From Gp6-AA40 sp035492455 (lineage in GTDB: Bacteria; Acidobacteriota; Vicinamibacteria; Vicinamibacterales; UBA2999), in contig DATJJE010000037.1 in the NCBI GenBank assembly GCA_035492455.1, positions 62,001 through 126,000 of the forward strand: 64,000 nt of DNA. Direction: 5' to 3'. The position numbers and the translations under genes were made by a program. Shown here in pieces: positions 16,824 to 25,508 of the stretch (positions are counted from its first letter, which is position 1; the number at the start of each line of letters is the position of its first letter). A model generated the notes under the pieces. The model ran no database searches. It was not told the origin of the DNA and was given only the letters and a program-made list of their open reading frames with translations.

Positions 16824-17609
16824 GTGTCTAGAGACGATCTCCTATCGTGGATTCCGGCGGGCCACCCCGACGAAATGCTCGTCCGGCAGGTCAACTTCGA
16901 GCGGCTGCCGGAACACATCGCGATCATCATGGACGGCAACGGCCGATGGGCGGCGCAGCGACACCTGCCGCGCGTCGAGGGCCATCGCGCCGGCATCGAC
17001 GCGGTCCGCGACACTGTGGAAACGGCCGCTCGCCTCGACATCAAGGTGCTGACGCTCTTCGCGTTTTCCATCGAGAACTGGAAGCGGCCGGCGACGGAAA
17101 TCAGCACGTTGATGATGCTGCTGAAGCGCTACCTCCGTTCCGAGCTGAAGACGCTGCTCACCAACAACATCAAGTTCCGGGTCATCGGCCGCATGGACGA
17201 ATTGGCCGACGACATCCAGGACGAGCTGCGCGCGGCAATGGATCGCACCGCGAACGACGGCGGCATGCTGTTCAACATCGCGCTCAACTATGGCGGCCGC
17301 GCGGAAATCGTCGATGCTGCACGCCGGGCGATTGAATCGGGTATTCGCGCCGAAGATCTCGACGAGCGGCGCTTTGCAACCTTTCTCTACACGGCGGGCC
17401 AGCCCGATCCGGACTTGTTGATTCGCACCAGCGGCGAGATGCGCGTCAGCAACTATCTGTTGTGGCAGATCGCATATGCCGAGATCTACGTGACGGAGAC
17501 GCTGTGGCCCGACTTCCGCCGGCGGCATCTGCTCGAGGCGGTGCTCGCGTATCAGAAGCGCGAACGGCGGTACGGCGGCATCAGTATCGGACAAGCGCGC
17601 GCGAAATGA
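16824..17609 (+). CDS. uppS: Isoprenyl (di-trans,poly-cis-undecaprenyl) diphosphate synthase
   Basis: Makes the C55 lipid carrier for cell-wall glycans from farnesyl-PP and IPP. The 261-residue protein shows IAIIMDGNGRWA (catalytic Asp), GHRAGIDAVR, TLFAFSIENWKRP, NIALNYGGRAEI and DLLIRTSGEMRVSNYLLWQIAYAE, all diagnostic. It starts at GTG 16824. The cdsA start overlaps its stop (ATGA). The order uppS-cdsA-dxr-rseP is widely conserved in bacteria. Confidence 0.96.
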   Translation: MSRDDLLSWIPAGHPDEMLVRQVNFERLPEHIAIIMDGNGRWAAQRHLPRVEGHRAGIDAVRDTVETAARLDIKVLTLFAFSIENWKRPATEISTLMMLLKRYLRSELKTLLTNNIKFRVIGRMDELADDIQDELRAAMDRTANDGGMLFNIALNYGGRAEIVDAARRAIESGIRAEDLDERRFATFLYTAGQPDPDLLIRTSGEMRVSNYLLWQIAYAEIYVTETLWPDFRRRHLLEAVLAYQKRERRYGGISIGQARAK

Positions 17610-18388
17610 TCCGTGTAATCAGTGGCGTTGTCCTCGCTGCCGCGGCGCTCGCAGCGATCGTCTTTCTTCCGTTCGCCGCGCTTCGCATGCTGACGTCGAT
17701 CGTCGCTGGTCTCGGTGCCGTCGAGTTTGCGCACATCACGGGTGCGGCGCGGAGCCTGCTTGCGCGTGCGCTCGTGATCGCCATTACCGTATGGGCCTGC
17801 TGGTGGTCGGCCGTGCCGGCGCCCTTGAGCATCGTTCTGGTGTCGCTGCTCGTCATTGCCTGGCTGGCGATAGAGGTGCTGCGCGAAGGGCGAACGTTTC
17901 AACAGGCCGCGGTCGATCTCGTCGCGCCGATATACATCGGCGCTCCGCTCGGCATGCTCGTCGCGCTGCATATGCGCTCCGGACCGAAAGCGGTGCTGCT
18001 GCTCATCGCGACGATCGTCATCAGCGACTCCGCGCAGTACTACACCGGCCGTGCATTCGGGAAGCGGCCGCTCGCACCCACCATCAGCCCGAAAAAGACC
18101 ATCGAAGGCGCCATTGGCGGAGTGCTGTTCGGAACGTTATTCATGGCGTTGGCCCTTCCGCTGGTGTTTCCGTTGACGCCACTGTTGCTGCGCGTACTGC
18201 TCGGCGCCGCCGTCGTCGTCTTCGGCATCGTCGGGGATCTCTTCGAATCGCGGTTGAAGCGCCTCGCCGACATGAAGGACAGCTCGCACCTGATACCCGG
18301 CCATGGCGGCGTTCTTGATCGCATCGATGCGCTGCTGTTTGCCATTCCCGTGTTCTATTTCATGGTCGTGCAGGGACGCGTGGCGTGA
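17606..18388 (+). CDS. cdsA: Phosphatidate cytidylyltransferase
   Basis: Forms CDP-diacylglycerol from phosphatidic acid and CTP in the inner membrane. 260 residues from MIRVISGVV (ATG 17606 within the uppS stop), about seven to eight membrane helices, and the C-terminal signature SRLKRLADMKDSSHLIPGHGGVLDRIDALLF intact. The internal SDSAQYYTGRAFGKRPLAPTISPKKTIEG loop is also typical. The stop overlaps dxr (GTGA). Confidence 0.95.
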   Translation: MIRVISGVVLAAAALAAIVFLPFAALRMLTSIVAGLGAVEFAHITGAARSLLARALVIAITVWACWWSAVPAPLSIVLVSLLVIAWLAIEVLREGRTFQQAAVDLVAPIYIGAPLGMLVALHMRSGPKAVLLLIATIVISDSAQYYTGRAFGKRPLAPTISPKKTIEGAIGGVLFGTLFMALALPLVFPLTPLLLRVLLGAAVVVFGIVGDLFESRLKRLADMKDSSHLIPGHGGVLDRIDALLFAIPVFYFMVVQGRVA

Positions 18389-19554
18389 AGACGCTGGCTA
18401 TTCTCGGGTCGACCGGTTCGATCGGGCAGAGCGCGCTCGCGGTAGTCGATGCACATCCCGACCGCCTGTGTGTGGCTGCGCTGGCCGCCGGCGATAACTC
18501 GGCCCTGCTTATCGAGCAGGTTCGGCGCTATTGTCCGAAGGTCGTCGGTATGGCTACGGCCGAAGGGGCCGATCGTGTCCGCAAGGCGTGCGGCGCGAAC
18601 GCCCCGACCGTGGTCAGCGGAGCTGAAGGCCTTGTCGCCGTCGCAACACATCCATCGGTCGACATCGTCATCTGCGCGTCTTCAGGGACCGCAGGTCTCG
18701 AGGCCGTCCTGGCCGCAATCGAGCACGGTAAGCGCGTGGCGCTCGCCAACAAGGAAGTGCTGGTGATGGCGGGTCAGCTTGTCACCGACGCGGCGCGGCG
18801 GCATGGGGTGGCGATCCTGCCCGTGGACAGCGAGCACAACGCGATTCACCAATGCCTTCACGGCCGAGACCCCGTCGAGATCAAGCGGCTGATTCTCACC
18901 GCGTCGGGAGGCCCGTTTCGTGAATTCAGCGCCGACGCGCTCGACACTGTGGATGCGGGCGCGGCCCTCCAGCATCCGACGTGGCGCATGGGCCGCAAGA
19001 TCACCATCGATTCGGCGACGCTGATGAACAAGGGTCTCGAAGTCATCGAGGCGCGTTGGCTGTTTGGCGTCTCGGCCGATCAGATAGATGTGGTCATTCA
19101 CCCGCAATCGATCGTCCACTCACTCGTGGAACTGATAGACGGGTCAATCATTGCGCAACTCGGAATCACCGACATGCGTCTTCCCATTCAGTACGCGTGT
19201 TCTTATCCCGAGCGGTGGGACGCGCGTTCGCTGCCAACGCTCGACTTGCTTCGCGCAGGACGGCTCGATTTTCACGCTCCTGCACGCGATCGATTTCCAT
19301 GTCTCGATCTCGCCTACCGCGCGCTGCGGAGCGGTGGAACGCTTCCCGTCGTCTTAAATGCAGCAAATGAAGTGGCCGTCGAATATTTTCTTGAAGGGAA
19401 GCTCGGCTTTACAGCCATTCCGCGCGTCATACAGGAAACGATGGATGTGCATGACGTTGAAAAAGTGATCACGCTGGATGTGGTACGACGCGTGGATCAG
19501 TGGTCGCGGGAGTGCGCGGGGCATAGAGCCCAGGCGCTAGAATTGAACGCGTGA
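18385..19554 (+). CDS. dxr: 1-deoxy-D-xylulose 5-phosphate reductoisomerase
   Basis: Second step of the MEP pathway, giving MEP from DXP with NADPH. 389 residues; GSTGSIGQSAL binds NADPH, ALANKEVLVMAG and PVDSEHNAIHQCL carry the metal ligands, and TASGGPFREF, HPTWRMGRKITIDSATLMNKGLEVIEA are conserved. The GTG start overlaps the cdsA stop and the rseP GTG overlaps its own stop, so the three are translationally coupled. Confidence 0.96.
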   Translation: MKTLAILGSTGSIGQSALAVVDAHPDRLCVAALAAGDNSALLIEQVRRYCPKVVGMATAEGADRVRKACGANAPTVVSGAEGLVAVATHPSVDIVICASSGTAGLEAVLAAIEHGKRVALANKEVLVMAGQLVTDAARRHGVAILPVDSEHNAIHQCLHGRDPVEIKRLILTASGGPFREFSADALDTVDAGAALQHPTWRMGRKITIDSATLMNKGLEVIEARWLFGVSADQIDVVIHPQSIVHSLVELIDGSIIAQLGITDMRLPIQYACSYPERWDARSLPTLDLLRAGRLDFHAPARDRFPCLDLAYRALRSGGTLPVVLNAANEVAVEYFLEGKLGFTAIPRVIQETMDVHDVEKVITLDVVRRVDQWSRECAGHRAQALELNA

Positions 19555-20870
19555 CGACAATCCTCGCGTTTTTGTTCGTGCTCGGAGTGCTCGTTTTCGT
19601 ACACGAGCTCGGACATTTCCTCGCGGCCCGGCGCATCGGCGTCCGGGTGCTGACATTTTCACTCGGGTTCGGCCCGAAGCTCGTGTCCACCAGACGCGGA
19701 GACACTGAATACGCGATCAGTGCCATTCCCCTTGGCGGCTACGTGAAAATGGCCGGAGAAACGGTCGACGACCCGCGCAGCGGTGCCCCAGACGAGTTCC
19801 TCTCGAAAACCAAGTGGCAGCGGTTCCAGGTGCTCATCATGGGTCCCGTGATGAACATTCTGCTCGCCGTCGTCATCCTGGCGCTGGTGCTGGCGCAGGG
19901 CGCCGAGGTCCCGGCGTACCACGACCAGCCGCCTGTAATCGGCTCCGTCACGCAGGGCTCACCGGCCCAGACAGCCGGGTTGCGGCGCGGCGACCGGGTG
20001 CTCATGGTGGACGACAGCTCCGTCGAGACGTGGGACAAGTTCGACATCGCTGTCGGCACGCGTCCGAACCGGGATATTGACCTCACCTTCCTTCGCGACG
20101 GCGAGACGAAATCGACAACGCTGCGCACACTTTCCCGGGGGAAATTCGCAGTCGGCGATATCGGGGTGCTGCCGAACTCGACGCCGGTCGTGGCATCGGT
20201 CATCAAAGGTGACGTCGCCGAGCGCGCGGGACTGAAGGCGGGCGATCTGCTGCTAGCGGTCAACGGCGAGTTCATGACGGCTCCGACGCAGCTCACCGAA
20301 GCCATCTCGAAGAACGCCGGCAAGGCGACGGATCTGTTGGTCAAGCGCAACGGGCAGGAACTGCACATCACCGTCACTCCTCAGAAGCGCGGTGACCGCG
20401 GGATGATCGGCATCTATTTCGGTGAGCAGACGAAGAAATTCAAGCCGGGGCCGCTCGAGGCGGTGAAATTGAGCGTTCAGCGCAACATCGAGTTCGGCGG
20501 CCTCATCTTCAAGACCCTCGGTGGGCTATTTGTCGGAACCACGTCACCGCGACAGCTGATGGGTCCGGTGGCGATTGCTCAGCTATCGGGCGAATCCGCT
20601 TCTGAAGGGCTGATTCCCCTGTTAATGCTGATGGCCTCCATCAGTCTGAACCTCGGTCTGTTGAACCTGATGCCGATCCCAGTCCTCGATGGAGGACACA
20701 TTCTCATCATGGCGCTCGAGGGCATAGCCCGCCGCGATTTCAGCGCTCAGGTAAAGGAGAAAATGCTTCTGGCCGGGTTTGTGCTCATCCTGCTCCTCAT
20801 GGTCACGGTGATCTACAACGACCTCACGCGCATTAGCTGGATAGAGCGGCTGATGCCGTGGAGAAATTAA
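19551..20870 (+). CDS. rseP: RIP metalloprotease RseP (site-2 protease)
   Basis: Inner-membrane zinc protease that cuts membrane-bound anti-sigma factors and signal-peptide remnants. The 439-residue protein has HELGH in the first helix, two consecutive PDZ domains (~120-200 and ~205-290, each with a GLRRGDRVL/GLKAGDLLL core), and NLMPIPVLDGGH in the third helix supplying the zinc-binding Asp. The GTG start overlaps the dxr stop. A strong AAGGAGG after it serves the next gene. Confidence 0.95.
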   Translation: MTTILAFLFVLGVLVFVHELGHFLAARRIGVRVLTFSLGFGPKLVSTRRGDTEYAISAIPLGGYVKMAGETVDDPRSGAPDEFLSKTKWQRFQVLIMGPVMNILLAVVILALVLAQGAEVPAYHDQPPVIGSVTQGSPAQTAGLRRGDRVLMVDDSSVETWDKFDIAVGTRPNRDIDLTFLRDGETKSTTLRTLSRGKFAVGDIGVLPNSTPVVASVIKGDVAERAGLKAGDLLLAVNGEFMTAPTQLTEAISKNAGKATDLLVKRNGQELHITVTPQKRGDRGMIGIYFGEQTKKFKPGPLEAVKLSVQRNIEFGGLIFKTLGGLFVGTTSPRQLMGPVAIAQLSGESASEGLIPLLMLMASISLNLGLLNLMPIPVLDGGHILIMALEGIARRDFSAQVKEKMLLAGFVLILLLMVTVIYNDLTRISWIERLMPWRN

Positions 20871-20883
20871 GGAGGCACTCCAG

Positions 20884-21885
20884 ATGGTTCGCGTTCAACG
20901 GATCGCCCTCGCGGCGATCGTAGCGGCAGCGCTCGCGGCACCGGTCGCCGCCCAGCAGAACTCACAGGTCAGTCAGGCGGACATTCAGCGGCTGCAGGAC
21001 AGTGTGTTCCAGGCCGGCTCGGATATCCAGCAGCTCAGAAGCCGCGACGCAGCGCGCGCCACGCAGTTGCAGACGCAGCTGGACGATCTGCGCGACGAAG
21101 TCACGTATCTGAAGGTGAAGCTGCGCAAGGAAGGCTCGCTGCAGCGCACCGAGTACGCCACCGTGCGCGATCGTCTCGACGATCTGCGCTCCCAGGCGAC
21201 CAACTACACCGCCAGCTACACGCCGGCCGGCACTGCGAACGGTGCGACGAGTGCAAGTGGTGCGAGTGGTGCGACGGGTGCGAATCGCGCGGCTGGCACA
21301 TCGCCGTCATCCACCCAGACACAGTCGTCGACGACGACCCGCAGCAGCAGCACCCCGACGACGACGGCTTCCGGCGCCGGAGTCGAGATCCCGTCCGGAA
21401 CCGAGCTCGACGTGCGGCTGACGAATGCGCTGAATTCGGGCACGGCGCAGGTCGAGGATCGATTCGAGGGCACGACGCTCGTCGACGTGGTCGTCAACGG
21501 CCGAACAATCATTCCCGCGGGTTCGGTGATGCGCGGTGTCGTTACGTCGGTCGATCCGGCGACGCGCACGAACCGCACGGCGAAGATAACCGTAAGTTTC
21601 GACCAGGTCACCGTGAACGGTCGGGCATATCCGATTCGCGGCACGGTCACGCAGGCGATTCAGGGCGAGGGCATCAAGGGTGAGGCGGGACGCATCGCAA
21701 CCGGCGCGGGCGCCGGCGCGATTCTCGGCGGCATCCTTGGCGGCGTCAAAGGCGCGATTCTGGGCACGATTATCGGCGGCGGCGGTATCACCGCGGCCAC
21801 CGAAGGTAAGGAAGTCGAGCTGCCTCAGGGATCGGTGCTGCGCGTCAGGCTCGATTCGCCGGTTTCGATCCAGCCAACCCGATAG
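20884..21885 (+). CDS. Secreted protein with coiled coil and glycine-zipper segment
   Basis: 333 residues; AAGGAGG lies 7 nt before ATG 20884. After a signal peptide (APVAAQQ) come a coiled coil (~25-90, QLQTQLDDLRDEVTYLKVKLR), a Ser/Thr/Ala/Gly linker (~105-160), a beta domain (GTELDVRLTNALNSGTAQVEDRFEGTTL...IIPAGSVMRGVV) and a glycine-zipper (GAGAGAILGGILGGVKGAILG, ~275-300) before a short beta tail. The beta domain resembles the VirB10/TrbI-like or 'conjugal transfer' beta fold seen in acidobacterial envelope proteins. Function unknown; periplasmic or outer membrane. Confidence 0.75.
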   Translation: MVRVQRIALAAIVAAALAAPVAAQQNSQVSQADIQRLQDSVFQAGSDIQQLRSRDAARATQLQTQLDDLRDEVTYLKVKLRKEGSLQRTEYATVRDRLDDLRSQATNYTASYTPAGTANGATSASGASGATGANRAAGTSPSSTQTQSSTTTRSSSTPTTTASGAGVEIPSGTELDVRLTNALNSGTAQVEDRFEGTTLVDVVVNGRTIIPAGSVMRGVVTSVDPATRTNRTAKITVSFDQVTVNGRAYPIRGTVTQAIQGEGIKGEAGRIATGAGAGAILGGILGGVKGAILGTIIGGGGITAATEGKEVELPQGSVLRVRLDSPVSIQPTR

Positions 21886-22438
21886 CGGCCGCGATCTTCT
21901 CTGCGTGCGAGCCGGCATCCTGATGCACGGGATTCCGGTTCGCCTCTTCTGATTTCCCCAGCGGAATACTCAGGTTCTTCCACTGCTCGCCGCGGAACGA
22001 CTTGGCGAGAAAGACCAGCTGCCCGACGTGATACGCGATGTGTGCGAGCGAGCGATGCAGCGCATCCTGCACCTCGAATTCCTGGCTGCGGATGCTGATT
22101 GTCTGCCGCAGGTGATCGTCGGTCAGTGCATCGAGCGCGCCGAACAGCGCATCCCACCCGCCGCTCCACTTCGCCAGCAGCTCTTCGCGCGTGACCGCGT
22201 GGGCGGTGAACTCCTCGTCTCGTTTCCGCCACGCTTTCTCGCCGTCGGTTGTCAGGAAGTCGGTGAACCGCGAGCGCAGGTTGCCGCCCACGTGCCACAC
22301 GAGCACCGCAGCTGAATTCGACCCGGCTGCTGCATTGCCAGACGCGAGCTCCTCGTCTTTCAGTTGTGCGAGCGCCGCATCGCCGAGCGCCTTGTAGCGG
22401 CGGAACTCTCCTGAGATGGAGGAGATGATCGAGGGCAC
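21845..22438 (-). CDS. DUF1572 / DinB-superfamily protein
   Basis: 197 residues. The four-helix DinB-like bundle shows metal-site His residues in VLVWHVGGN, with SLAHIAYHVGQLVFLAKSFRG near the end, the DUF1572 signature. These proteins are metal-dependent and sometimes thiol-transferase-like; the substrate here is unknown. The start is GTG 22438. The last 41 nt overlap the 3' end of the convergent glycine-zipper gene. Confidence 0.85.
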   Translation of the reverse strand: MPSIISSISGEFRRYKALGDAALAQLKDEELASGNAAAGSNSAAVLVWHVGGNLRSRFTDFLTTDGEKAWRKRDEEFTAHAVTREELLAKWSGGWDALFGALDALTDDHLRQTISIRSQEFEVQDALHRSLAHIAYHVGQLVFLAKSFRGEQWKNLSIPLGKSEEANRNPVHQDAGSHAEKIAAAIGLAGSKPANRA

Positions 22439-22537
22439 CGCCGAAAATTAGACCACGAAGCACGCCAACGCCGCGAAGCGATTCGAACCGGTTCCAGGCA
22501 GACGAACACGTTTGCCGTCGCAATTTGAATTCGCAAA

Positions 22538-22789
22538 ATGACAGAATTCGCACGCGCCGAAAACTGCGCAGGCTTCATGGCCGTACGTCATCCGCGCGCG
22601 CAATCGTCGTCAGAACGGCTGCTGCTGGTTGGCGGACGCGTATTTCCGTTTCCAGAATCGGAACCTATCGATAACGCCACTGTCGTCATCGAGAACGTGG
22701 TCCTCGGTAGCGACCCTACTCAGAGCGTTCATGCATTTACAGATGTGCGGTACACCATTCGGTCTGGTCGGGTCGTTTACGCACGCTGA
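22538..22789 (+). pseudogene. Amidohydrolase remnant with an in-frame internal deletion
   Basis: The 83-residue frame joins the two ends of an imidazolonepropionase-like amidohydrolase. ERLLLVGGRVFPFPESEPIDNATVVIEN matches the N-terminal beta strand region, and VLGSDPTQSVHAFTDVRYTIRSGRVVYAR matches the C-terminal strands. The roughly 300-400 residues that should lie between, with the metal-binding barrel, are absent. The junction is near codon 52. Single CACGAAG words occur in opposite orientations on the two flanks (22454-22460 and 22802-22808). A functional small protein is unlikely. Confidence 0.7.
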
Positions 22790-22819
22790 AATCTTGGCGA
22801 GCTTCGTGTCCTTCGAGGT

Positions 22820-24115
22820 TTAGACTCGCCGAGCGACGTCCTTCATTGCGGCCCTGGCGGCGGCGATCGTCGTCTTCACGTCGCGATCGCTATGCGCGGC
22901 GGAAAGAAACCACGCTTCAAATTGAGAGGGCGGTGGGTAGATGCCGCGGTTGAGCATTCCGCGGAAGAACGCCGCGTAGGATGACGTATTGGAGACGAGC
23001 GCGGATGCGTAGTCCCGAACCGGAGATGTGGTGAAGAACGGCGTCAGCAGCGAGCCGAACGCGTTGACCTGCAGCGGCACGCCGGCGTCGCGCGCTGCGT
23101 CCGCCAATCCCGCCGCGAGCATCGCGCCCAGCCGCGCGAGCCCCTTGTACAACTTCGGCGAGAGTCGCTCGAGCGCCCAGATGCCGGCCGTCATCGCAAT
23201 CGGATTGCCCGACAACGTTCCCGCCTGATACACCGGCCCTGCGGGCGCGACCATCTCCATCACGTCAGCGCGGCCTCCGTACGCGCCCACCGGCAGTCCG
23301 CCGCCGATGATTTTCCCCAGACATGTCAGGTCCGGCCGGATCCCGAACAGCCTCTGTGCGCCGCCTGCCGATGCGCGGAACCCCGAGATCACCTCATCGA
23401 AGATCAGCAGGCTGCCGTGTCGCGTGCAGAGATCGCGGAGCCCGGCGAGAAATCCGTCGGCCGGCGCCACCAGTCCCATATTCCCCGCGATCGGTTCGAC
23501 GATCACGGCGGCGATCTTCCCGGGGTAGGCATCGAACAGCGCAACGACCGACTCGATGTCGTTGTAGCGCGCGTTCAGCGTATCCGCCGCAACCGCCGCC
23601 GGTACTCCAGGACTGGTCGGAATGCCCAGCGTTGTCGCCCCCGAGCCGGCTTTGACGAGAAACGCATCGCCATGACCGTGATAGCACCCCTCGAACTTGA
23701 CGATCCGATCGCGCCGTGTGAACGCTCGCGCAACGCGCACCGCGCTCATCGTCGCCTCGGTTCCGGAGCTGACGAATCGGACGCGTTCCATCGACGGCAT
23801 CAGATCGCGCACGCGCTCGCCCAGCGCGGTCTCGAGCTGGCTCGGCGCGCCGAAGCTGGTGCCCCGCCTGGCCGTCGCGTTGATCGCCTTCACGAGTCCG
23901 CGCGGTGCGTGGCCGTGAATGAGCGGTCCCCACGACATGACGTAATCGACGTAGCGGTTGCCGTCGACGTCTTCGAGGGTCGACCCGGATGCCTTCGCGA
24001 CGAAGAGCGGCATCGCGCCGACCGACTTGAACGCGCGGACCGGGCTGTCAACCCCGCCGGGCAGGATGGCTGAGGCTTGACTAAAAAGTTTCCGGGATTT
24101 CGTGGGCTGCTTCAT
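22820..24115 (-). CDS. hemL: Glutamate-1-semialdehyde 2,1-aminomutase
   Basis: Makes 5-aminolevulinate from GSA in the C5 tetrapyrrole route. The 431-residue class III aminotransferase has LFSQASAILPGGVDSPVRAF, VSSGTEATMSAVRVARA, EGCYHGHGDAFLVKAGSG, LLIFDEVISGFR and the PLP-Lys motif LGKIIGGGLPVGAYGG. It complements hemA (30 kb), so the C5 pathway is complete here. It is divergent from the 24188 gene with a 72-nt gap. Confidence 0.96.
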   Translation of the reverse strand: MKQPTKSRKLFSQASAILPGGVDSPVRAFKSVGAMPLFVAKASGSTLEDVDGNRYVDYVMSWGPLIHGHAPRGLVKAINATARRGTSFGAPSQLETALGERVRDLMPSMERVRFVSSGTEATMSAVRVARAFTRRDRIVKFEGCYHGHGDAFLVKAGSGATTLGIPTSPGVPAAVAADTLNARYNDIESVVALFDAYPGKIAAVIVEPIAGNMGLVAPADGFLAGLRDLCTRHGSLLIFDEVISGFRASAGGAQRLFGIRPDLTCLGKIIGGGLPVGAYGGRADVMEMVAPAGPVYQAGTLSGNPIAMTAGIWALERLSPKLYKGLARLGAMLAAGLADAARDAGVPLQVNAFGSLLTPFFTTSPVRDYASALVSNTSSYAAFFRGMLNRGIYPPPSQFEAWFLSAAHSDRDVKTTIAAARAAMKDVARRV

Positions 24116-24187
24116 TGGTGTATAAACGGGCTCACGATTCTGGACCGAGCCCGGGCCGCTCCGTCAAATCATTGCGGAGGAGTGACC

Positions 24188-25060
24188 GTGAGAACCATCG
24201 CTTTCGCATCGCTTGCAGCAGCTGCCGTCGTCGTGACGCTGTCGGCGCAGGGGCAGGCGCCGAGGCCGCAATCGGAGCAGGAACGTCTGCCCGCGCGGCT
24301 CTCCGGGGAATTCACCCCGCTTGCCACGCCGGACATCGCCAAGGGTCCGGTGCCGCGCATGCCCGACGGCCATCCCGATCTTTCCGGTCCATGGGTCGGC
24401 GGCGGCTCCAACAACGACATCGAGAAAGACGGCGGCCTCAAGCCCGGAGAGCTGCCGCTGCAGCCGTGGGCGAAGGCGCTGCGCGACCGGCGCAAGGAAG
24501 AGGACGAGCCGTATCTGTACTGCACACCGATGAGCGTGCCGCGCGTGAATCCCTATCCGTGGCGCTTCGTGCAGTCGATCACGGCCAACGGCCTGGGCAC
24601 GATCTACGTGCTGCACGAAAACGGCGACGCCGGCGCGGTGCGCAAGATTTTCATGGATGGCCGCAAGCATCCACCCGCGGACGATCTGCTGCCGACCTGG
24701 TGGGGTCATTCCATCGGCCACTGGGAAGGCGACACGCTGGTCGTCGACACCGTCGGCTACAACGACAAGTTCTGGTTCGACAGCCGCGGCACGCCGCACA
24801 CGACGCAACTGCACACGATCGAGCGGTATACGCGTACCGATTACGGCACGCTCATCAACGAGTTCACGCTGGACGACCCAGGCGCGCTGGAGCATCCGGT
24901 GCAGCTGAAGTTCACGGCGCACGCCGCGCCGCCGGGATCGGAGTTGATGGAATTCGTCTGCACCGAGAACAACCAATACGGGGTCGCCGCCGATATTCCG
25001 AACATCTACCGCGACAAGGGCTACGGCCTCGAAGTTGAGCCGCCGGCGCCGAAAAAGTAG
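24188..25060 (+). CDS. Secreted acidobacterial-type hypothetical protein
   Basis: 290 residues from GTG 24188, chosen because GGAGG ends 7 nt before it; a GTG at 24182 is too close. The signal peptide ends TLSAQGQ. The mature part has MPDGHPDLSGPWVGGG, GHSIGHWEGDTLVVDTVGYNDKFWFD and HTIERYTRTDYGTL, motifs shared by a large paralogous set in acidobacteria whose function is not known. The DUF6152 gene follows after 11 nt with GGGAGG, forming a two-gene operon of secreted proteins, a pairing often seen in this phylum. Confidence 0.75.
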   Translation: MRTIAFASLAAAAVVVTLSAQGQAPRPQSEQERLPARLSGEFTPLATPDIAKGPVPRMPDGHPDLSGPWVGGGSNNDIEKDGGLKPGELPLQPWAKALRDRRKEEDEPYLYCTPMSVPRVNPYPWRFVQSITANGLGTIYVLHENGDAGAVRKIFMDGRKHPPADDLLPTWWGHSIGHWEGDTLVVDTVGYNDKFWFDSRGTPHTTQLHTIERYTRTDYGTLINEFTLDDPGALEHPVQLKFTAHAAPPGSELMEFVCTENNQYGVAADIPNIYRDKGYGLEVEPPAPKK

Positions 25061-25071
25061 GGAGGATTTCG

Positions 25072-25506
25072 ATGAAGACGACCGTCGGTCTGCTCGGAGG
25101 GTTCGTCGCCATGGTCCTTGGCGCGCCCGCCTTCGCGCATCACTCCTTCGCCGTGGAGTACGACAAGGAGAAACCGGTCGAGGGCACCGGCGTCATCTCG
25201 AAAGTCGAGTGGACGAACCCGCACATGCGTGTCTACGTCGACTGCACCGACGAGAAGGGTGTCGTCACCACGTGGAATCTCGAGCTTGGCAGTCCGAACA
25301 GCGTCATTCGCCGCGGATGGAAGCCGTCCGATTTGAAGCAGGGAGCGAAAATTACGTTCAAGGGGTACGGCGGACGGAGAGTGCTGACGAGAGCCGCGGC
25401 AGACGTGTTGACGCTCGCCGATGGGCGCTCGTTTGCGGGCGCATCCGGCGCCCCCGACGGAACGCCCGCACAGTACGGCGTCGGCGCCCAGGTTCCGATT
25501 CCGTAA
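25072..25506 (+). CDS. DUF6152 family secreted protein
   Basis: 144 residues. Signal peptide ending APAFAHHSFAVEYD; the HHSFAxEYD start of the mature chain and VSKVEWTNPHMRVYVD core are typical of DUF6152. The beta-rich chain looks like a small OB-like barrel. No enzymatic motif is visible. Co-transcribed with the preceding secreted gene; the stop is 2 nt from the convergent hemB stop. Confidence 0.8.
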   Translation: MKTTVGLLGGFVAMVLGAPAFAHHSFAVEYDKEKPVEGTGVISKVEWTNPHMRVYVDCTDEKGVVTTWNLELGSPNSVIRRGWKPSDLKQGAKITFKGYGGRRVLTRAAADVLTLADGRSFAGASGAPDGTPAQYGVGAQVPIP

Positions 25507-25508
25507 CG

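Noticed and set aside
21240..21300. GGTGCGA-type repeats as a minisatellite
   Set aside because: Imperfect and in frame within the Ser/Ala/Gly linker of the 20884 protein; explained by protein low complexity.
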